Shown piece after piece: positions 10,491 through 23,470 of a DNA stretch of 64,000 bases (positions within the stretch are counted from its first letter, which is position 1; each line of letters starts with the position of its first letter). The stretch comes from Trifolium pratense (lineage: Eukaryota; Streptophyta; Magnoliopsida; Fabales; Fabaceae): NCBI RefSeq assembly GCF_020283565.1, contig NC_060065.1:42210409-42274408 (forward strand), written 5' to 3'. Both the position numbers and the translations under genes were made by a program. The notes under the pieces are model-generated. The model made no database searches. It had not been told where the DNA came from and was given only the letters and a program-made list of their open reading frames with translations.

Positions 10491-12285
10491 CAATGTGCTC
10501 AGTCCAATAAATATTATATCTGTTAAAAAAAAATTAAGGAAATGTACAAGTAAATGTTACCTTTTCTGTTCAACAAAAATAAAAAAAGGCCTAAGTAAAA
10601 ACGTGGGAATGGTCCATCACATGAAAACGCAATTCCACCACTATTATTATTAACATATGATTTTTTTTATTTTTTATTTTGACTCAATGTGATTTTTTTT
10701 ATTGTTAGCTACAAATTACAATGATATATTTTTTTCTATTATTGATGTGATTTATAATTTAAATGAGGACCATTTGTAGCTTACTCGACAACTTTTTGCT
10801 CAAAAAGTGTGGTTTACTTTACGAGTGTTCGAAGTGGTACTTTCTGAATTGAAAACGGAGTGGAAGATCATAATGAAGGATCTAAGCCCTGAGGCGTGAG
10901 TTCCCAATATGAACTCGGCGTTCTACCTGTCTGCACTAACAATAATGGAGCTCATATGAGTTTGTTTTCATCGAGGTGTAGGTCTAGTGCGCTGAGAACT
11001 TGGAGGGGCCTATTTCCCCGTTAAAAGGAAAAGCACTTAAAATAATAAAAAGGTATAGCACTGCAACTTAAAATGCTTCCACGTCTGCCGACATTGCTTC
11101 CATGCATATTTCACAGTTGTGCATGCCTTAAAATGCCTTCAGCAACGTTGGCATGACCATGCCAAATTTCATGAGCGGAAGTGCTCGTCTTTTAACAAGG
11201 TGATTCAAAAGGCCATTCAGGTCATGTTGCTTGTGTATGCAAGGCCCTGCAACTTCAAGTCATTATGCAGGTCGTGCACGTCTGTCTGGTAATGAAGCCC
11301 CCTACATATTGTAGTGCAGACCTTCCAACTTCAAGTCTTAGCCTTTTTACATCCAAAGCTTGTCAAAATGCAGTAATATTTTCATTTTCATTGCTAATTC
11401 TGAAAAAATGAGTAATAAGTAATGAGAGAGAATCGAAAACCATGATATGAGATAATTTGTAGGAAAATACCTTTTGCAAATCAAACAAAATATGGGTTTA
11501 TTGGCGAGAAGCCCAAGATCAATCCATCCGTCAACACCTAATGCTTGCATGTACTTCAAACTAAGAACCATTGATTGCAAATTAAACCTGCTCAATACCA
11601 ATTAAATTAAATTAAATTCATTAAATAATCTACAAAATATAGAAGGTTTTGTGGATTCCAGAAGAACTTAATTGGAATTCACGTTCGATGTAAGGATTTG
11701 TTTATAACAACAATACATTGAAGTTAAACTATTTTGGGAAAGATATCAATGAGAATGAAACTATACATTCTTCAAACTATAACAAACTACTTTCAAAATT
11801 TTATGATTACGAAGAATTGACAGCATATTGGATTTCATTGATATATTGACCATAATCTTCATACAAAAACGCTAGACGCAGTAGACGCCGTATGAGGTTA
11901 GCTGATTAGCCTCAACCATGTGGGTAAACCAAAGGTATCAAAATAAGAAAAAAAAAGTAGTTATTAAAAGACAAAAGAAAAATGAAATGCAAGGCAATGA
12001 AACTAAGAAAAATTGAAGAACACAATATTATGAAAATGAAATGAAAAGTCCAATGTGCTAAGTCAGTTTGAATACCAGTTGGTTGCAAAGAATTGCCCAC
12101 TTCAGCCTTCAGTATTCAACTCGAGAGGACAATTTCAATCATCCTTAGAATTCTGCATATTCGTCAACAAAACATTAATTAACGATTAAAGAATGCAAAC
12201 CATGAGAGATGAATTATGATTGGAGATAATAAAAGTTGAACACAATACCGTTTCAGCAAAATGTTTTTTTATTGTAGTATTAAGG

Positions 12286-15200
12286 TCACCATTCCAACGC
12301 CATGGGACCATTTGAACTATCAATCAGATATACTGCTCTGAGCTTTGGTGCGTTCAACACTCCATCTGAGAAAGTTTCTATCATGTCACATTTTCCCACA
12401 TATAACTTCTGCAGCATTGGAAAATTGAGGCTGTATCCTCCCTTGTAAAAACTTCTTAACTGTGGCAAGTTATACAATCGCAAAAACTCCAATTTCATAA
12501 AAGCTATCTCGCCAGCATTATTTTCTTTATCACTTGCAACTATTTCTTCTATCGTTTCACAATTATCGATAATTAATCTCCGAAGTTTAGGTAAATTAGT
12601 AGCAATTGATGATAACATAATATTTTCCAATCCAACACAGAAGGCCACTCTCACTCTCTCTAAATTCTCAAATCGTACCGAGGATGGAAATATATTCCTA
12701 AGTATCGAACATTTAAATACTTCACATACTTCAAGATTTTCAACAGCAAACTGCATCTCAGATTTTTCTTCACATATAAACTGAAGGTTATGCAATTCAA
12801 CAAGTACTAGCTTTCTCAATTTCATTGTTGTGCCGGAATGGTCAGTGCCAAAGCTTCCACTTGAGAAAATCTCTGTGAAGGAACTGCAGGTCACCATAAG
12901 ATTTTCAAGATTGATAAATCTTTGGAGGAAGCCTGATGGAAATTGGTCGGTCTCATTGTGAAAACAACGCAGGCGTAGAACTTTTACTGTGTAGATAGGC
13001 CTGTGATTAAGTTGATCGTTGCATAACATAATGACATCCCTTCCGTTCAGAATAAGCTCCTTTAGGTTTGGAACAACCTATATAAATATAATACAAGCAA
13101 TAAGATACAACTTAATAGCTATATTAAGAAAAAAAATAATGCTCACTATTTCGCCGACAATAAAATATAATTGTTTACATTTTCAAAAGAGAAAATACAA
13201 GCAACCCTGCACCTATCTATTAAATTTTAAATAACATGTTCGGTGTGAAGAATATTGAGATTAATCTCTACCTTTTCAATTGACAGTAGGGCTTGTGGAT
13301 CAACTGTGGCATTTCCTAGGTAGTTTAAAGAAATTGGCACAAATAGTTCTAGTTGATCACAGTGATACACATCCAAATCTCTTAAGAAAGGCACACCCAA
13401 GGTGTGTAGTCCATAGCAGAAGCTTCTAAGTTGTGTTAAACATCGAAGAGTCAAAGATGTTAATTTTGGAAAAACAAGTATTGGAACTGTGTCAGCCATT
13501 TCATCCTGTGCTACAATAATCTCTATGTCACACTCTTCTATATGAAGCACTTGGAGATATGGAAGTTCTTTGGCCACAGAGAATGGAAAAATATGATCAA
13601 GGCTTTTACATTCAGCGACTTTCAATTGCCCTAGGTTTTGAAACCTTAGTCTTCCATAAGGATTTCTACTCCATATGTGTTTAAGCATTGGTAAATGCTC
13701 CAAAGTAAGATTCCTCATCTGCATTTCCAGTCCCATCTGGCTGCTAGCTCCTGTTTTAAAATCTTGTATTTCGAATAGAACTTCCAGTGCAGGACAATTG
13801 GTTACAATTATTGTCTCTAGATTCAGCAAGTTTTCAAAAAGATAAGATGGGATTACATTTAATAATTTATTGCAGAATTTAGTTTCCAGATGCTTCAATT
13901 TGCAGAAGGAATTTGGAGCAAGTTGATTGTGCCATACTGACTTCAAGTTATCCATTTGGGAGATTATCAATGACACTAAGTTCGGGAATACAACCTGCAG
14001 GCAACCAAAAACTTAGATCCTTTTGAGTTAAATGTGCAACNNNNNNNNNNNNNNNNNNNNNNNNNNNNNNNNNNNNNNNNNNNNNNNNNNNNNNNNNNNN
14101 NNNNNNNNNNNNNNNNNNNNNNNNNNNNNNNNNNNNNNNNNNNNNNNNNNNNNNNNNNNNNNNNNNNNNNNNNNNNNNNNNNNNNNNNNNNNNNNNNNNN
14201 NNNNNNNNNNNNNNNNNNNNNNNNNNNNNNNNNNNNNNNNNNNNNNNNNNNNNNNNNNNNNNNNNNNNNNNNNNNNNNNNNNNNNNNNNNNNNNNNNNNN
14301 NNNNNNNNNNNNNNNNNNNNNNNNNNNNNNNNNNNNNNNNNNNNNNNNNNNNNNNNNNNNNNNNNNNNNNNNNNNNNNNNNNNNNNNNNNNNNNNNNNNN
14401 NNNNNNNNNNNNNNNNNNNNNNNNNNNNNNNNNNNNNNNNNNNNNNNNNNNNNNNNNNNNNNNNNNNNNNNNNNNNNNNNNNNNNNNNNNNNNNNNNNNN
14501 NNNNNNNNNNNNNNNNNNNNNNNNNNNNNNNNNNNNNNNNGCAACAAACAGATCTAAAAAGGGAAATCAAACCGAAGTTAGAATCAGAGAAAGTTCTGAG
14601 TTCTTACATCCTCATTAGAGATAGGCTCCTGAGCTGAAGAATGATTACCCAACTTTGCATCAAAGGAAAATACATCCTCCAACATTTGGCAGTTACCGAT
14701 CTCAAGATATTGCAGGGTTATCAGTGCTCTTGCCAATGAGGATGAGAATATGTATGCTATTTTATGACATTTGTCAATTGTCAAACTTGTCAAGTTTTGA
14801 AAGCCAGAATAACTCAAGAGCTTGTCATCCCATAATTTCCAAGAATTGATCTTAGACAGCTTCAAGGTTTCAAGATGGGGCATTCCAATCTATTGACATA
14901 CATAATATTGCAAAGTTCATTACCACATACTACCAAGCTAAAGATAACTGTTTCTCAATAGTTATGATAGTTAGCAAATAAAATAGGAAATAAAATATGT
15001 AACACATTCAAATTCAAATTAAACAACAGGATAATAGCTATGTAGATTTCCAATATATTTTGAATCCAAATCTGGTGGATAAATACCTCAGGAAACTTAA
15101 TTTAGTTTAAAACGACAAATAATGATAAGAAGAGACAAATCATATGTTTACCTTTAGATTAATTAGTGCCACCGGTACGGGTTGTGAGTCATCACACTTC

Positions 15201-17971
15201 TCAACATATTCTTTGAAACTAGTATCCGCTGTCAATGGTACGGAACAGAAACTAATGAGACTAGGTAAACATTCAAGTGTAAGAGAATGCAAATTGGGGA
15301 ACATAATATTGTCAATTTTTTTATCAGTCTCGGATGTTTGCTCAGCAACGATTTGTGTGAATAGTGCGCAATCAGTAACTTTTATTTCAAGAAGTTGAGG
15401 AAGGTCTCTAACTAGGGAATACCAAAATAGATGCTTCAACTTATCACAACCTTTGACTTCAATAATTTTCAGTTTGGCAAAAGATTGAATTGGAATTGGG
15501 CCATGGCATATTTCTTCCAGATTAAACAGATTTTGAAGAACCAAAGTCTCCAAGTTGGGGAAGGCGGGATAGGGATGAATGGAGCCTATTAAGTTAATGA
15601 TGTACTTCAGGCCAGAACTGTCTTCAATGCACAAACGCTTTAATTGTGAAAAACCTTCCCTGTTCAACTCATAAAGGACATCTCCAGCACACTGTAATTT
15701 TCCGAGGCACAAATCCTCTGTTGAATTCAACAAGAAGTTAAACCCATGATCTGAAAGAATGTCTGTACTCTTACTCTCTGCCAGCTTAAGTATTCTTGAA
15801 GTTTCTGAAGCACCTCCAGACCATTCCAAAGGCCATTTCCACATATCACCAACAAATATGTTGTATCTTTCAAGCTTTTCAAAGACCTGCAAGTCCCTTG
15901 GCCAAACTGAAGCATCTTGAATCATTATGTCCAAAGTTGTTAGATGAGACAAATTGCTTAGCTCTTCCAGACTTGCATTGTTGCCGTGATCTTTGCTTCC
16001 CTTGACATCCCATTGGATAAAGCAATTCCCCATGTACAACTCTTCCAAGCATGTCAAGCTCGAAATAAGATTTGCAGGAATGAATCTCAGTCCAGAGCAG
16101 TTGGTTAAATTCAACATTCGAAGATTAGCCAGTTGTCCTAATTCTTTTGGGAGTTGTATAATATCGGATCTTTCAAGGCTGAGAATCTCTAAACTTTTCA
16201 GTCCCACAACTATTGATATGTCTTCTAACACACATCCAGCCAGAACCAATGTTTGAAGTTTTTTCAAGAGAGAGAGCGATTGAGGTGGGGAAGGGGTGAA
16301 CATCATCCCATATAAATGAAGAACTGTTACTTCTCTCATCCCAGAGAAAAACTCATCAGAGACTTTCAAATTGTCACCTATATTATGAAGTAGAAGTAGC
16401 TTCAACTCCGGGCACTCCAACATATCAGGAAGCTCATTAATATAACACCAAGGCAGAATGATTTGATGACACTTTTGTAGCTGATCTATCTCTGGCCATA
16501 GGTTTACTTCAGTGTACCTTTTCACAGAATAAGTAGGATGAAACCTAGATGCAATTGATTTAGCTACATCACGTACAACATCATGCATTCTTACTCGACC
16601 CCTTTCACGTTCAAGTAACAATGAAGAGGCCCTAAGACCATTTATTAAGTTGAAATATCGATTCCGAGCCTCTGTCAATGTCTGAAAAGGTTCACAAAAC
16701 CCTGAGCTCCAATAACATTGAAACAATATTCCGGTGTGGATATGGTCCAGTCCAAATGAACCAATGAATAGGAAGAGTGACTTCAAATCGTCCCTTTCTA
16801 AACAATTATAACTCAACTCCAAGGTAGAGTAGACTTTCTTATGCAAACCTTGTTGATCAAATCTCTCTAATTGATTTAAGGCATCTTTCCAAGCAGAAGC
16901 ATCTTTTTTTCTCAAAGCCTTTGCCACAGTAACTATCAAAAGGGGCAATCCAGCACAACATCGGGCCACTTCTACTGCAATTGGCTTTATATATAATTCT
17001 TGAACAATATTACCTGCCATTTCCTCAAACAATTTCAAACTATCATCCTGATGTAAAACTTCGAGTCGAAATTCTTTCTGAGTGCCCATCTCACAGTTCA
17101 ACATATTAAGATATCTGGATGTCATGACCAACTTGCATCCTTTGTGGTCATCACCAAAAGGAATCCCCACTTCTACCAAATCAAGTCTACCCCAAATGTC
17201 ATCCAGAATAACAAGAATACTCTTCTCCTTGGTTATCCTTTGCCGTAATTGTGTTGCTCTTCCTTCAATGGACTCCTTGTTAAATTTCATATCCAAGGCA
17301 TCAGCAATTTGGCCTTGTATTTTTTCCAAATCTGGAGAATCGGTGACAGTGGCCATAGCTACAGAACTAAATGACCCATCATTCTCAGCTTGCCAAGCTA
17401 ACTCTTTCACTAGTGTTGTCTTACCCACTCCACCCATCCCATACACCCCAATAACGAAGATGTTAGGATTCTTCAATGCCAGCATAATCTCATTCAACAT
17501 TGATGTTCTGGAGTCCAGGGCTGCATAACCTCTACCAAATGGCGTGACTGTCACTTGAGAAGCAGCACGGTAAGAAATTTTGTCAAATTTTCCATCTGCT
17601 AGGACTTGAGAAATCTCTTGTGACATCTTTTTGGTCTTCCTGCTCAATTGATGCCTTGTGAACAGATTGGGAAAGTGTCCCATAGAACACCGAGCTTCTG
17701 CATGGCCTTCAGTGTCAATAATAAGCTTCAATGCCTCAGCAACAGTGTTGTCCACTTTGTTTAGCCAGTTCTGAACAAAATTTTCAATCTCTTCTCCATT
17801 CCTTCTAGCCTCATCAACAGTATGCTGCACACTATCTTTTGATCCTTCCAGCTTTTGGACCTCTGCTTTCATCCTTTCAAGGTTACCCTTGTAGTAGAGT
17901 ATGTAACCAAACTGACGACCAATAGGTATATACTCAGCAATTTTAGCACAAACTGAAATAATAATATCCAT
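12286..17971 (-). CDS. CNL1: CC-NB-ARC-LRR disease resistance protein, four coding exons
   Basis: Predicted exons (minus): 17971-15152, 14889-14608, 13994-13272 and 13077-12286, all with GT-AG borders, about 1538 residues. The start is set at 17971 (MDIIISV), matching CNL2, although an in-frame ATG exists 18 codons upstream. Exon 1 encodes a coiled coil (to about 160), then NB-ARC with P-loop GMGGVGKT (178-185), kinase-2 LVILDDIW (253-260, the final W typical of CC-type proteins), GLPL (341-344) and MHD (462-464), then LRRs. Exons 2-4 are further LRRs. The family acts inside the cell as NLR immune receptors; the ligand is unknown. The stop comes early: exon 4 differs from that of CNL2 by a length not divisible by three, which costs the last ~15 residues. 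Intron 2 contains the N gap. Confidence 0.93.
14041..14540. other. Assembly gap (500 N) in CNL1 intron 2
   Basis: A run of exactly 500 N, a conventional placeholder. The two flanks both read GCAAC at the junction. Without the N run the intron would be 113 nt, against 124 nt in CNL2, so little sequence seems to be missing. Confidence 0.95.
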
Positions 17972-18419
17972 GGCCACACACACCTTTGATAGCTGTGAGT
18001 TGAAACAAACAAGGAATTCAATCAATAAATACCAAACTTGATTAAAATGGAAGTGTACACATATTTGATTTTACAAAATTATATAATAAATAATAACCTA
18101 AGAAAATTATATAATTGATTTTATATATTTAGATAATTAATTATATATAATATTTTAAAAACGAACTTTCATTAAATATTGGTATAAATTCCAATTTATT
18201 TACGATTTAAAATTTCTTTATTTTAACCATTGAGTTATGTGATTTGAGCTAATGAATTGAACCGAGTGGTTTATGACCACAAATGAAGTTGAGCTTTGAG
18301 CTAAAAATAAATAAAAAATACATATCTATCTTTCCACCCACTTTCTTTTCATTTTTGCTCATACTAAGCTCAAATTTCCTTCAGCAATAATAAGTTGAGT
18401 TCGACAAACCAAATCCACG
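17972..18419. promoter_or_regulatory. Upstream region of CNL1
   Basis: AT-rich sequence upstream of the CNL1 start on the minus strand. Just before the ATG, CNL1 and CNL2 share a TTTGTTTCAACT...CAG stretch, which could be 5' UTR or a 5' UTR intron end. No specific promoter element can be assigned. Confidence 0.4.
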
Positions 18420-18426
18420 CCCGATC

Positions 18427-19845
18427 ATTGGTGGAAGAGTAACGCTTATCAATTCGGTACTTTCTAGTCTACCTCTTTATTTTTTCTCCTTTTTTAAGGC
18501 ACCGTCATGTGTTTTAAAAGAATTGGTTAACATTCAACGGAAGTTTTTATGGGGTGGAGGTTCCAATACAAAGAAGATTTGCTGGGTTAGTTGGGACACT
18601 ATTTGCCTACCAAAAGACAAATGTGGGTTGGGTATTAAAAATCTTGATTTATTCAATCAATCTTTACTTTGTAAATGGAAATGGAGAGGAATTAGTGATG
18701 AAAATGTTTTGTGCTCCACTTTGTTGAAGTATAGATATGGGAGTATGGTAGATAATTTTATGTCGCAATCAACCAACGATGTAATAGGACACTCATTGTC
18801 GTGGCGCGATATCATGAAGATTGGGGGAGTTGTGAATGGAGATTGGTTCCAAAAAAACGTGAGCAACGTGTTGGGTGATGGTCTTTCTTTGAGATTTTGG
18901 CATGATGTTTGGTTGGGACCAGTTTGTTTTAAGAGTTTATTCCATATTTTGTTCAATAAAGCTTTGTATCCAAATATAGTGGTAGGTGCTAGTGGTATGT
19001 GGCAAGATCACACTTGGGTGTGGAAGATGGAATGGAGTTTGGTATTATCTGCAGCTGAGCAGGAATTAGCGCAAGAGTTAGACACTTTGTTGACAGGATT
19101 TTTCCCTTACCCGAATGACAAAGATAGCGTTAGATGGAACATACATCAAACCGGCCAGTTCTCGGTCCATTCGACGTATGTGTCTTACTATCTCGTGTTG
19201 TTACTTTGGCAATTGACGAGAACATGGTGGAAGCCTTGAATCAATTATGGACAAATGACATGTCATCTAAAGTGAGTATATTTGAATAGAGATTATTATT
19301 ATCTAGACTACCAACTCGTATGGCGTTGGCGAAAAAAGGTGTTATTGTTAATCCGCGTGAGTTGTGTTGTATTTTTTGTTTCAGAGAAGAAGAAGAAGAT
19401 ATTGACCATGTGTTTTTCAATTGTTCTTTTTCGCAACAAATTTGGAAGAGAATTTTCGTCTGGCTGAATATGGATTTTATCCCCTATGAAGTTTGTTGGA
19501 AGCACTTTATCTCCTTTGGTGCTTTGGTGAAGAATAAGTCTTATGCAAAAGCTCGACATGTAATTTGGTTGGCAACCACATGGAGCTTGTGGCGAGCCCG
19601 TAATAATATAATGTTTAGAGGAGATGTCATTAACTTGCAATCCTTAGTGGATCAAATTATTTATATCTCCTGATTTTGGTTTGTTGGTAGAATAGCTTTT
19701 AAGTCTTCTCTTATATTTTCAGATTGGTGTAAAGATCAATTATCTTGCATTTTTAACATCTAATGGCTTCTTTTAGAATTGTAAGGGTTGGGTACCCCTT
19801 GTACTCCTTATAATTCAATCTTTGCTTATCAAAAAAAAAAAAAAA
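18427..19845 (+). mobile_element. 5'-truncated LINE with poly-A tail
   Basis: The sequence encodes the end of a LINE reverse transcriptase. From about 18430 it reads GGRVTLINSVLSSLPLYFFS, QRKFLWGGG, then the linker to about 19239. After a frame change it gives the zf-RVT region (ELCCIFCFREEEEDIDHVFF, then WSLWRARNNIMFRGD). It ends with an A15 tail (19831-19845). A 7-bp CCCGATC occurs at 18420-18426 and 19846-19852, fitting a target-site duplication around a 5'-truncated insertion. Endonuclease and most of the RT are absent, and the frame is broken near 19200-19300. Confidence 0.85.
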
Positions 19846-20179
19846 CCCGATCCGAAAATTTATAGAAGTCTGGCATCGAATATTAAAAGTGGATTCTTTA
19901 ACAAAAAAAAACAAAAAATTCGAAAAAGAATAATACTATTTTAAATTGTAAACAATAACAATAACATAAAAAATAGTCATATTATAATTAATACCAACAA
20001 AATATGTTTTAACTACTTTAAAATAAAAAAATTCCTTGTAGCAGTGGGAGGGAGAAGGAGAAGCTACACGCGTTTATAGTTGTGTTTGAGACAAGACAAA
20101 CCTTTTTTTATTTATTTTATTTTATTTTACTGAAACTTGAACCTAACCACTTTAGATAGGACCAACAAAAATAGATTAA

Positions 20180-20432
20180 AAAAATATTAAAACATTTTAG
20201 GGCCTTATCACCCCTCGTTTGATTCGGTTGTAATCTTTTTTCTTGTTTGGGTTTTAGGCCCTCTATGTTATAAAAAAAAAATTAAAACATTTTATTTAAT
20301 TTTTTGAATCATCTTTTTATTTTTATTTTTTTTAAAAAAAAGCCTACTACTATATAAATTAATTTTTTGAGACCCCTAAAAAATATAGGTTTGGCCCCTT
20401 AGGGCAACTTGCACTCCCTCAAGGTCGGCCCT
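20180..20432 (-). mobile_element. hAT-type element end (fragment)
   Basis: The right border reads CTCCCTCAAGGTCGGCCCTG, the reverse complement of a CAGGGCCGACC terminus. A GGGCC-rich segment and an A run lie to the left, near 20200-20280. The left terminus was not found, and the end at 10409 is too different in its flanks to be its partner. Confidence 0.4.
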
Positions 20433-20629
20433 GACCAAACCAATTAACATTTACACATTGTATGGTTCTAAGGAAGATTTCAACTTTTTGCACCCCTAGA
20501 TTCACTCAATTACCATAAGACCTTCCTCGCTATCTAAAATGTGAGCGACCGTGCGCTTCTTGGAAAGCGAGTGTAAAAATAAGTGACTGTTTGGTTGTAG
20601 TTTCACCCTCTAGAACGCGAACGTTTTCC

Positions 20630-20647
20630 ATATATATATATATATAG
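20630..20647 (+). promoter_or_regulatory. TA-repeat, possible TATA region of the MULE gene
   Basis: A TATATATA run lies about 85 bp upstream of the ATG at 20728, at a plausible distance for a core promoter. It may be only a microsatellite. Confidence 0.3.
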
Positions 20648-22524
20648 GCATGAACCTTCATACACAAACAATACACATTTTCACCACCCTGTTTTTCCTC
20701 TCCAAACCCTTATCAAAACTGACGATTATGGCTAAAGTGGTGTTTCAAGGTCACAATCCAACCATCAAAGAGCTCCACGAAGATGCCAATGAGTTGAATG
20801 CAAAGGTAATCACACTCTAAAACCTTTCTTTTTCATTTTGCAAACCATTTCTTTTGTAACAAGTTTGTGAGAAACCGCACAAACCAAACCAACCCTAACC
20901 ACATTTTGGTTTGGTTTGGATGACTTTTTAAAAACCAACCGAACCAAACTGAACCGCATGGATTTTTATCTCGCGGTTAAGATGATTTTTATGCTCAAAA
21001 CCGAGCCAAACTGCACCATTTTGTTTACATCACGTTAAACATATTTTGCTGGTTGAGTTCGCTCCCTATTTAGTGAGCATGCATGTAAGCGTTCGCTCCT
21101 TAGGTAGCGAACATGTCTGGGACTGAAATTTAGTGCTCCGTTATTTCCATTTTAATTCAGGGAGTGTACGTGATGAACGATTCAAATGCACGCAAAGAGG
21201 AAATCAAGTTAGGAAAGAAACCTATAGTTGAATAACAATGTAATGTTGATGCAAAGCCGACACACGAACCACGCAACGATGTGCCTCCTCCTCCTCCTCC
21301 TACTCCTAGAATGATTTTCACATCCAATTTACAACGGCAACGAAGTTTGATAATCACGCACAAATGCTTAATTGGGTTAGTGATTTAGCACGTGAGTTAG
21401 GTTTCGTTACTGTGATTGTAAAGTATGAAAATGGGGCGAATGGTAGAAGGGATATGTACATATTGGATGTCAAAGAGTCGGTAAATATCGGGAGTACCTC
21501 CACAAGAAAAGTAAACAAAAGATTACAGTGAAGTGTGGTTGTCCGTTCAAATTGAAGAGTTATCTGTTGAGCAGCGAACAATGGAGATTAAATGTTGTCG
21601 ACGGTGAACACAAACACAAGATGACTGAATATTTTCAAGGTCATAAATATGCTGAGAGGCTTCTACCCGAAGAGAAGGAATTGGTTCGTGAACTGACAGA
21701 AAATATGGCACTCCCGAGGAATATCATGTCGACACTGAAGAAGAGGCGGTCACAGACAGCTACAACCATGAAACATATTTGCAATATACGTTGTAGAATG
21801 AATAAGGCTATTCGGAGTCAAGAACAGAGATGCAACATCTTATGAAGTGTATGACCAAAGGCAAGTACTTGTATAACCACATAGTTATTCCTGGGATCGA
21901 GATGATGAGCGATATTTTTTGGGCCCATCCAGACTCAGTTAAGATCTTTAATATGTTTCCAACCGTGATTATAATGCATTCGACTTACAAGACAAACAAG
22001 TACCGACTCCCGCTATTTGAAATTGTTGGTTTAACTTCAATTGGAAGGACTTACCCCGTAGGATTGGCCTTTTTGATTAAGGAGAAGGAAGACAACTTTG
22101 TATGGGCATTACAGAGCGTCCGCATGATGTTGCGATGTGAAGACGACATGAAGGTCATTGTCGCCGACCGGGACCAAGCTCTTATAAACGTGGTCAACAT
22201 TATTTTTGCTAAATGCACTCCTTTACTTTGTTGGTACCACTTTCACATGAACATCAAGGCAAACTTAATACAGAAGACAAAATTGGATAAAAAAAAGTGA
22301 GAATACGCACAATATGGAAAAACGTGAGGATACTTTGGGAAAACATAGTTGACTCCGACACAAGGGAAGAATATAATTCTTGCCTGACGACTTTCAAAGA
22401 ATGTTATCAACAATTACCCGATTTCATTGCATATGTTGAAGGCACGGTAGTAAGTTCGGTTAAGGAAAGGTTTGTGAGGTTGTGGACAGACCGCATAATG
22501 CATTTTGGTAATACCACCACAAAT

Positions 22525-22755
22525 AGGGTTGGGAATAGGTCAGGCGGCCTACAGGCGCCTTCGGCCTGGCCTGTGTAAGTCTGGTCTGGCCTGTATATTA
22601 AATAGGCTACAAGGTTAGGCCAGACTTTAAAAAGGCTCAGGCCAGACCAAAATAAATAACATTTGACAGGCCGTAGGCCAGACTCAGGCCTGAAGAAAAA
22701 TCGTAGGCCAGGCTCAGGCCTATCAAGGTCTGGCCTGACCTGTTTCCAAACCTAA
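22525..22755. mobile_element. 231-bp hAT-type MITE inside the MULE gene
   Basis: It has inverted ends (AGGGTTGGGAATAGGTCAGGC with one long side broken: AGGGTTGGGAATAGG then TCAGGC; opposite end complement TTAGGTTTGGAAACAGG). An 8-bp duplication CCACAAAT lies at 22517-22524 and 22756-22763. The interior is rich in AGGCC and GGCCTG. Removing it and one duplication restores the transposase reading GNTTTNRDESSH across the junction. Confidence 0.8.
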
Positions 22756-23347
22756 CCACAAATAGGGATGAGTCATCTCATACAAGATTGAAAAATACCT
22801 GATGAACAGTTTAGGTGACATTTACAAAAATTTGGAAAAGATGGATAACATGCTCACTAATATATTAATCCAGTGTTAGAAGGAGTTTCACCAGAGCATC
22901 ATTTTTAGAGATCAAAATTGACAGGAAAGGTGTTGTGGTCCCATTTGCAAGGAAATGTTTCATGAGAAGCAATTAAACACTTAATGGATGAGGTTCGTCG
23001 GGCAGCATCAGTTGGTACAAATAAGACGAAGTGCGGATGTTTGTTAATACAACAATGGGGTTGCTGTGCGCGTGCTCACTTGCCAAGATACCCTCGATGA
23101 AGGCAAAGCGATTAGTTTGAATGACATCCATAGTCATTGGAAGAGGTTGAAATTTGACGCCGCTCATTTATGCAAGGAAGAAAATGCCGATTAATCCCTC
23201 TTGCTAGAAATTGAAGCCTTACAGGTATTACATAGACACATTTATTTTCTGTTTATGTGGCTGGCTGTTTGTTTGCTCTATCATAAATTAAGCTTTACCA
23301 AGTGAAATAAATTATGTCCTGATTCTGTTCTTGATGTAGTTTCCTCC

Positions 23348-23470
23348 CTGCAAAGCGATCTAGGGGGACTTCACACGATAAACAGCGAACTAGGGGGTGT
23401 TTGTCGTTTACGATGCGATCCTGAGGGGCGTTCGCACAACAATCAGCGAACAAGGGGGTGTTCGTTGCGT
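23348..23470 (+). repeat. Four degenerate ~31-bp units in a MULE-gene intron
   Basis: Units start at GCGATCTAGGGGG, GCGAACTAGGGGG, GCGATCCTGAGGGG and GCGAACAAGGGGG, spaced about 31 bp apart, each followed by a GTTCG/GTTTG-type segment. The stretch lies between the transposase and OTU coding parts. Confidence 0.65.

Larger units (their letters stand above)
9791..12141. other. Intergenic spacer with element remnants
   Basis: There is no coding sequence I can support. It holds a Stowaway-like MITE end (about 9995-10117), a hAT-type terminal sequence (from 10409) and unclassified sequence. The last part flanks the 3' end of CNL1. Confidence 0.5.

Noticed and set aside
13948..14637. Open frames of about 180-200 codons around 14.0-14.6 kb on both strands
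   Set aside because: They run through the 500-N gap and are meaningless.
10409..20432. The two CAGGGCCG-type ends as one 10-kb hAT element
   Set aside because: The flanking 8-bp sequences do not match, CNL1 and a LINE lie between them, and the ends differ in sequence.
23348..23470. CRISPR-like array
   Set aside because: Four degenerate tandem units in a plant transposon intron, without constant repeats or unique spacers.
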